Below are positions 63,843 through 64,000 of a DNA stretch of 64,000 nucleotides, piece by piece. Positions within the stretch are counted from its first letter, which is position 1. Each line of letters starts with the position of its first letter. The translations under genes and the position numbers were made by a program. Under the pieces are notes generated by a model, which was not told the DNA's origin, made no database searches, and worked only from the letters and a program-made list of their open reading frames with translations. This stretch comes from Stutzerimonas decontaminans (GTDB lineage Bacteria; Pseudomonadota; Gammaproteobacteria; Pseudomonadales; Pseudomonadaceae): contig NZ_CP007509.1 of NCBI RefSeq assembly GCF_000661915.1, positions 2,745,501 to 2,809,500 on the forward strand, given 5' to 3'.

Positions 63843-64000
63843 TCAGGCTAGTTTGGCGAGCATATCCCGCGCCTCTTGCTGTTGGACATCGCTCCCCTCG
63901 GAAATCACTTCATCGAGGATATCGCGTGCACCTTCGGCGTCGCCCATATCGATATAGGCTCGGGCGAGATCCAACTTGGTGGTGGTTTCGTCGGTATCGG
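63843..64000 (-). CDS. fimV: FimV C-terminal end (partial, runs off the window)
   Basis: The last 51 codons of a leftward gene are visible, ending in a TGA at 63843-63845. They encode KLDLARAYIDMGDAEGARDI and then DEVISEGSDVQQQEARDMLA before the end. This is the conserved C-terminal TPR-like FimV domain, found upstream of truA in Pseudomonas. FimV is an inner-membrane hub for type IV pili and twitching. The start and peptidoglycan-binding part lie beyond the right edge. Confidence 0.9.
   Translation of the reverse strand, partial: DTDETTTKLDLARAYIDMGDAEGARDILDEVISEGSDVQQQEARDMLAKLA

Overview
The window looks like a chromosomal segment of a Pseudomonas of the stutzeri group (Stutzerimonas). 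The evidence is the tandem pair of cbb3 oxidase operons followed by ccoGHIS, hemN and anr, the Pseudomonas-type recR/ebfC/dnaX block, and the gspCD-metZ-purF-cvpA-folC-accD-trpF-truA-fimV order near the right end. It is GC-rich and densely coded. No prophage, transposase or CRISPR array is visible.

Layout. 1-12202: two cbb3-type cytochrome c oxidase operons (ccoN1O1P1 and ccoN2O2Q2P2), the assembly operon ccoGHIS and a TauE/SafE-like membrane protein. 12221-16712: nadE, divergent hemN behind a well-placed ANR box, the oxygen regulator anr, apt and a Sco-type copper chaperone. 16730-20047: a minus-strand sulfonate/taurine-type ABC importer headed by a perfect 14-bp dyad. 20193-25991: recR-ebfC-dnaX, pdxB and a MATE efflux pump. 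26008-33324: a minus-strand trio (coiled-coil protein, PLP desulfhydrase, cyclic-nucleotide-binding/rhodanese protein), an NTF2-like protein, fadH and a nitrilase-fold protein coupled to an AraC-type regulator. 34379-37244: a cyanide-insensitive bd oxidase (cydAB plus a DUF2474 peptide) with a probable 28-residue ORF downstream. 37441-46366: an M4 protease with its emfourin-type inhibitor, a PAS-GGDEF-EAL protein, MFS/wrbA/LysR, threonine aldolase and a PEP-mutase-family enzyme. 46578-52515: a sulfur-starvation cluster of lsfA and a serine hydrolase on one side and oscA-sbp-cysT-cysW-cysA on the other, around an AT-rich, dyad-rich control region. 52664-52853: tRNA-Asp and tRNA-Val behind a strong promoter. 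53038-64000: gspC-gspD, then metZ, purF, cvpA, a SPOR protein, folC, accD, trpF, truA and the 3' end of fimV.

Two physiological themes dominate. The first is low-oxygen respiration: two cbb3 enzymes, their copper and heme supply, ANR and the bd oxidase. The second is sulfur acquisition: sulfonate ABC importer, LsfA, OscA, sulfate ABC importer, MetZ and a cysteine desulfhydrase-like enzyme. The most notable oddities are a HemN whose fourth motif cysteine is arginine, long identical DNA tracts shared by the two cbb3 operons with ccoQ present in only one, small unannotated ORFs near cydAB and sbp, a dyad over the sulfonate-importer promoter, and a gspCD pair with no other secretion genes beside it.
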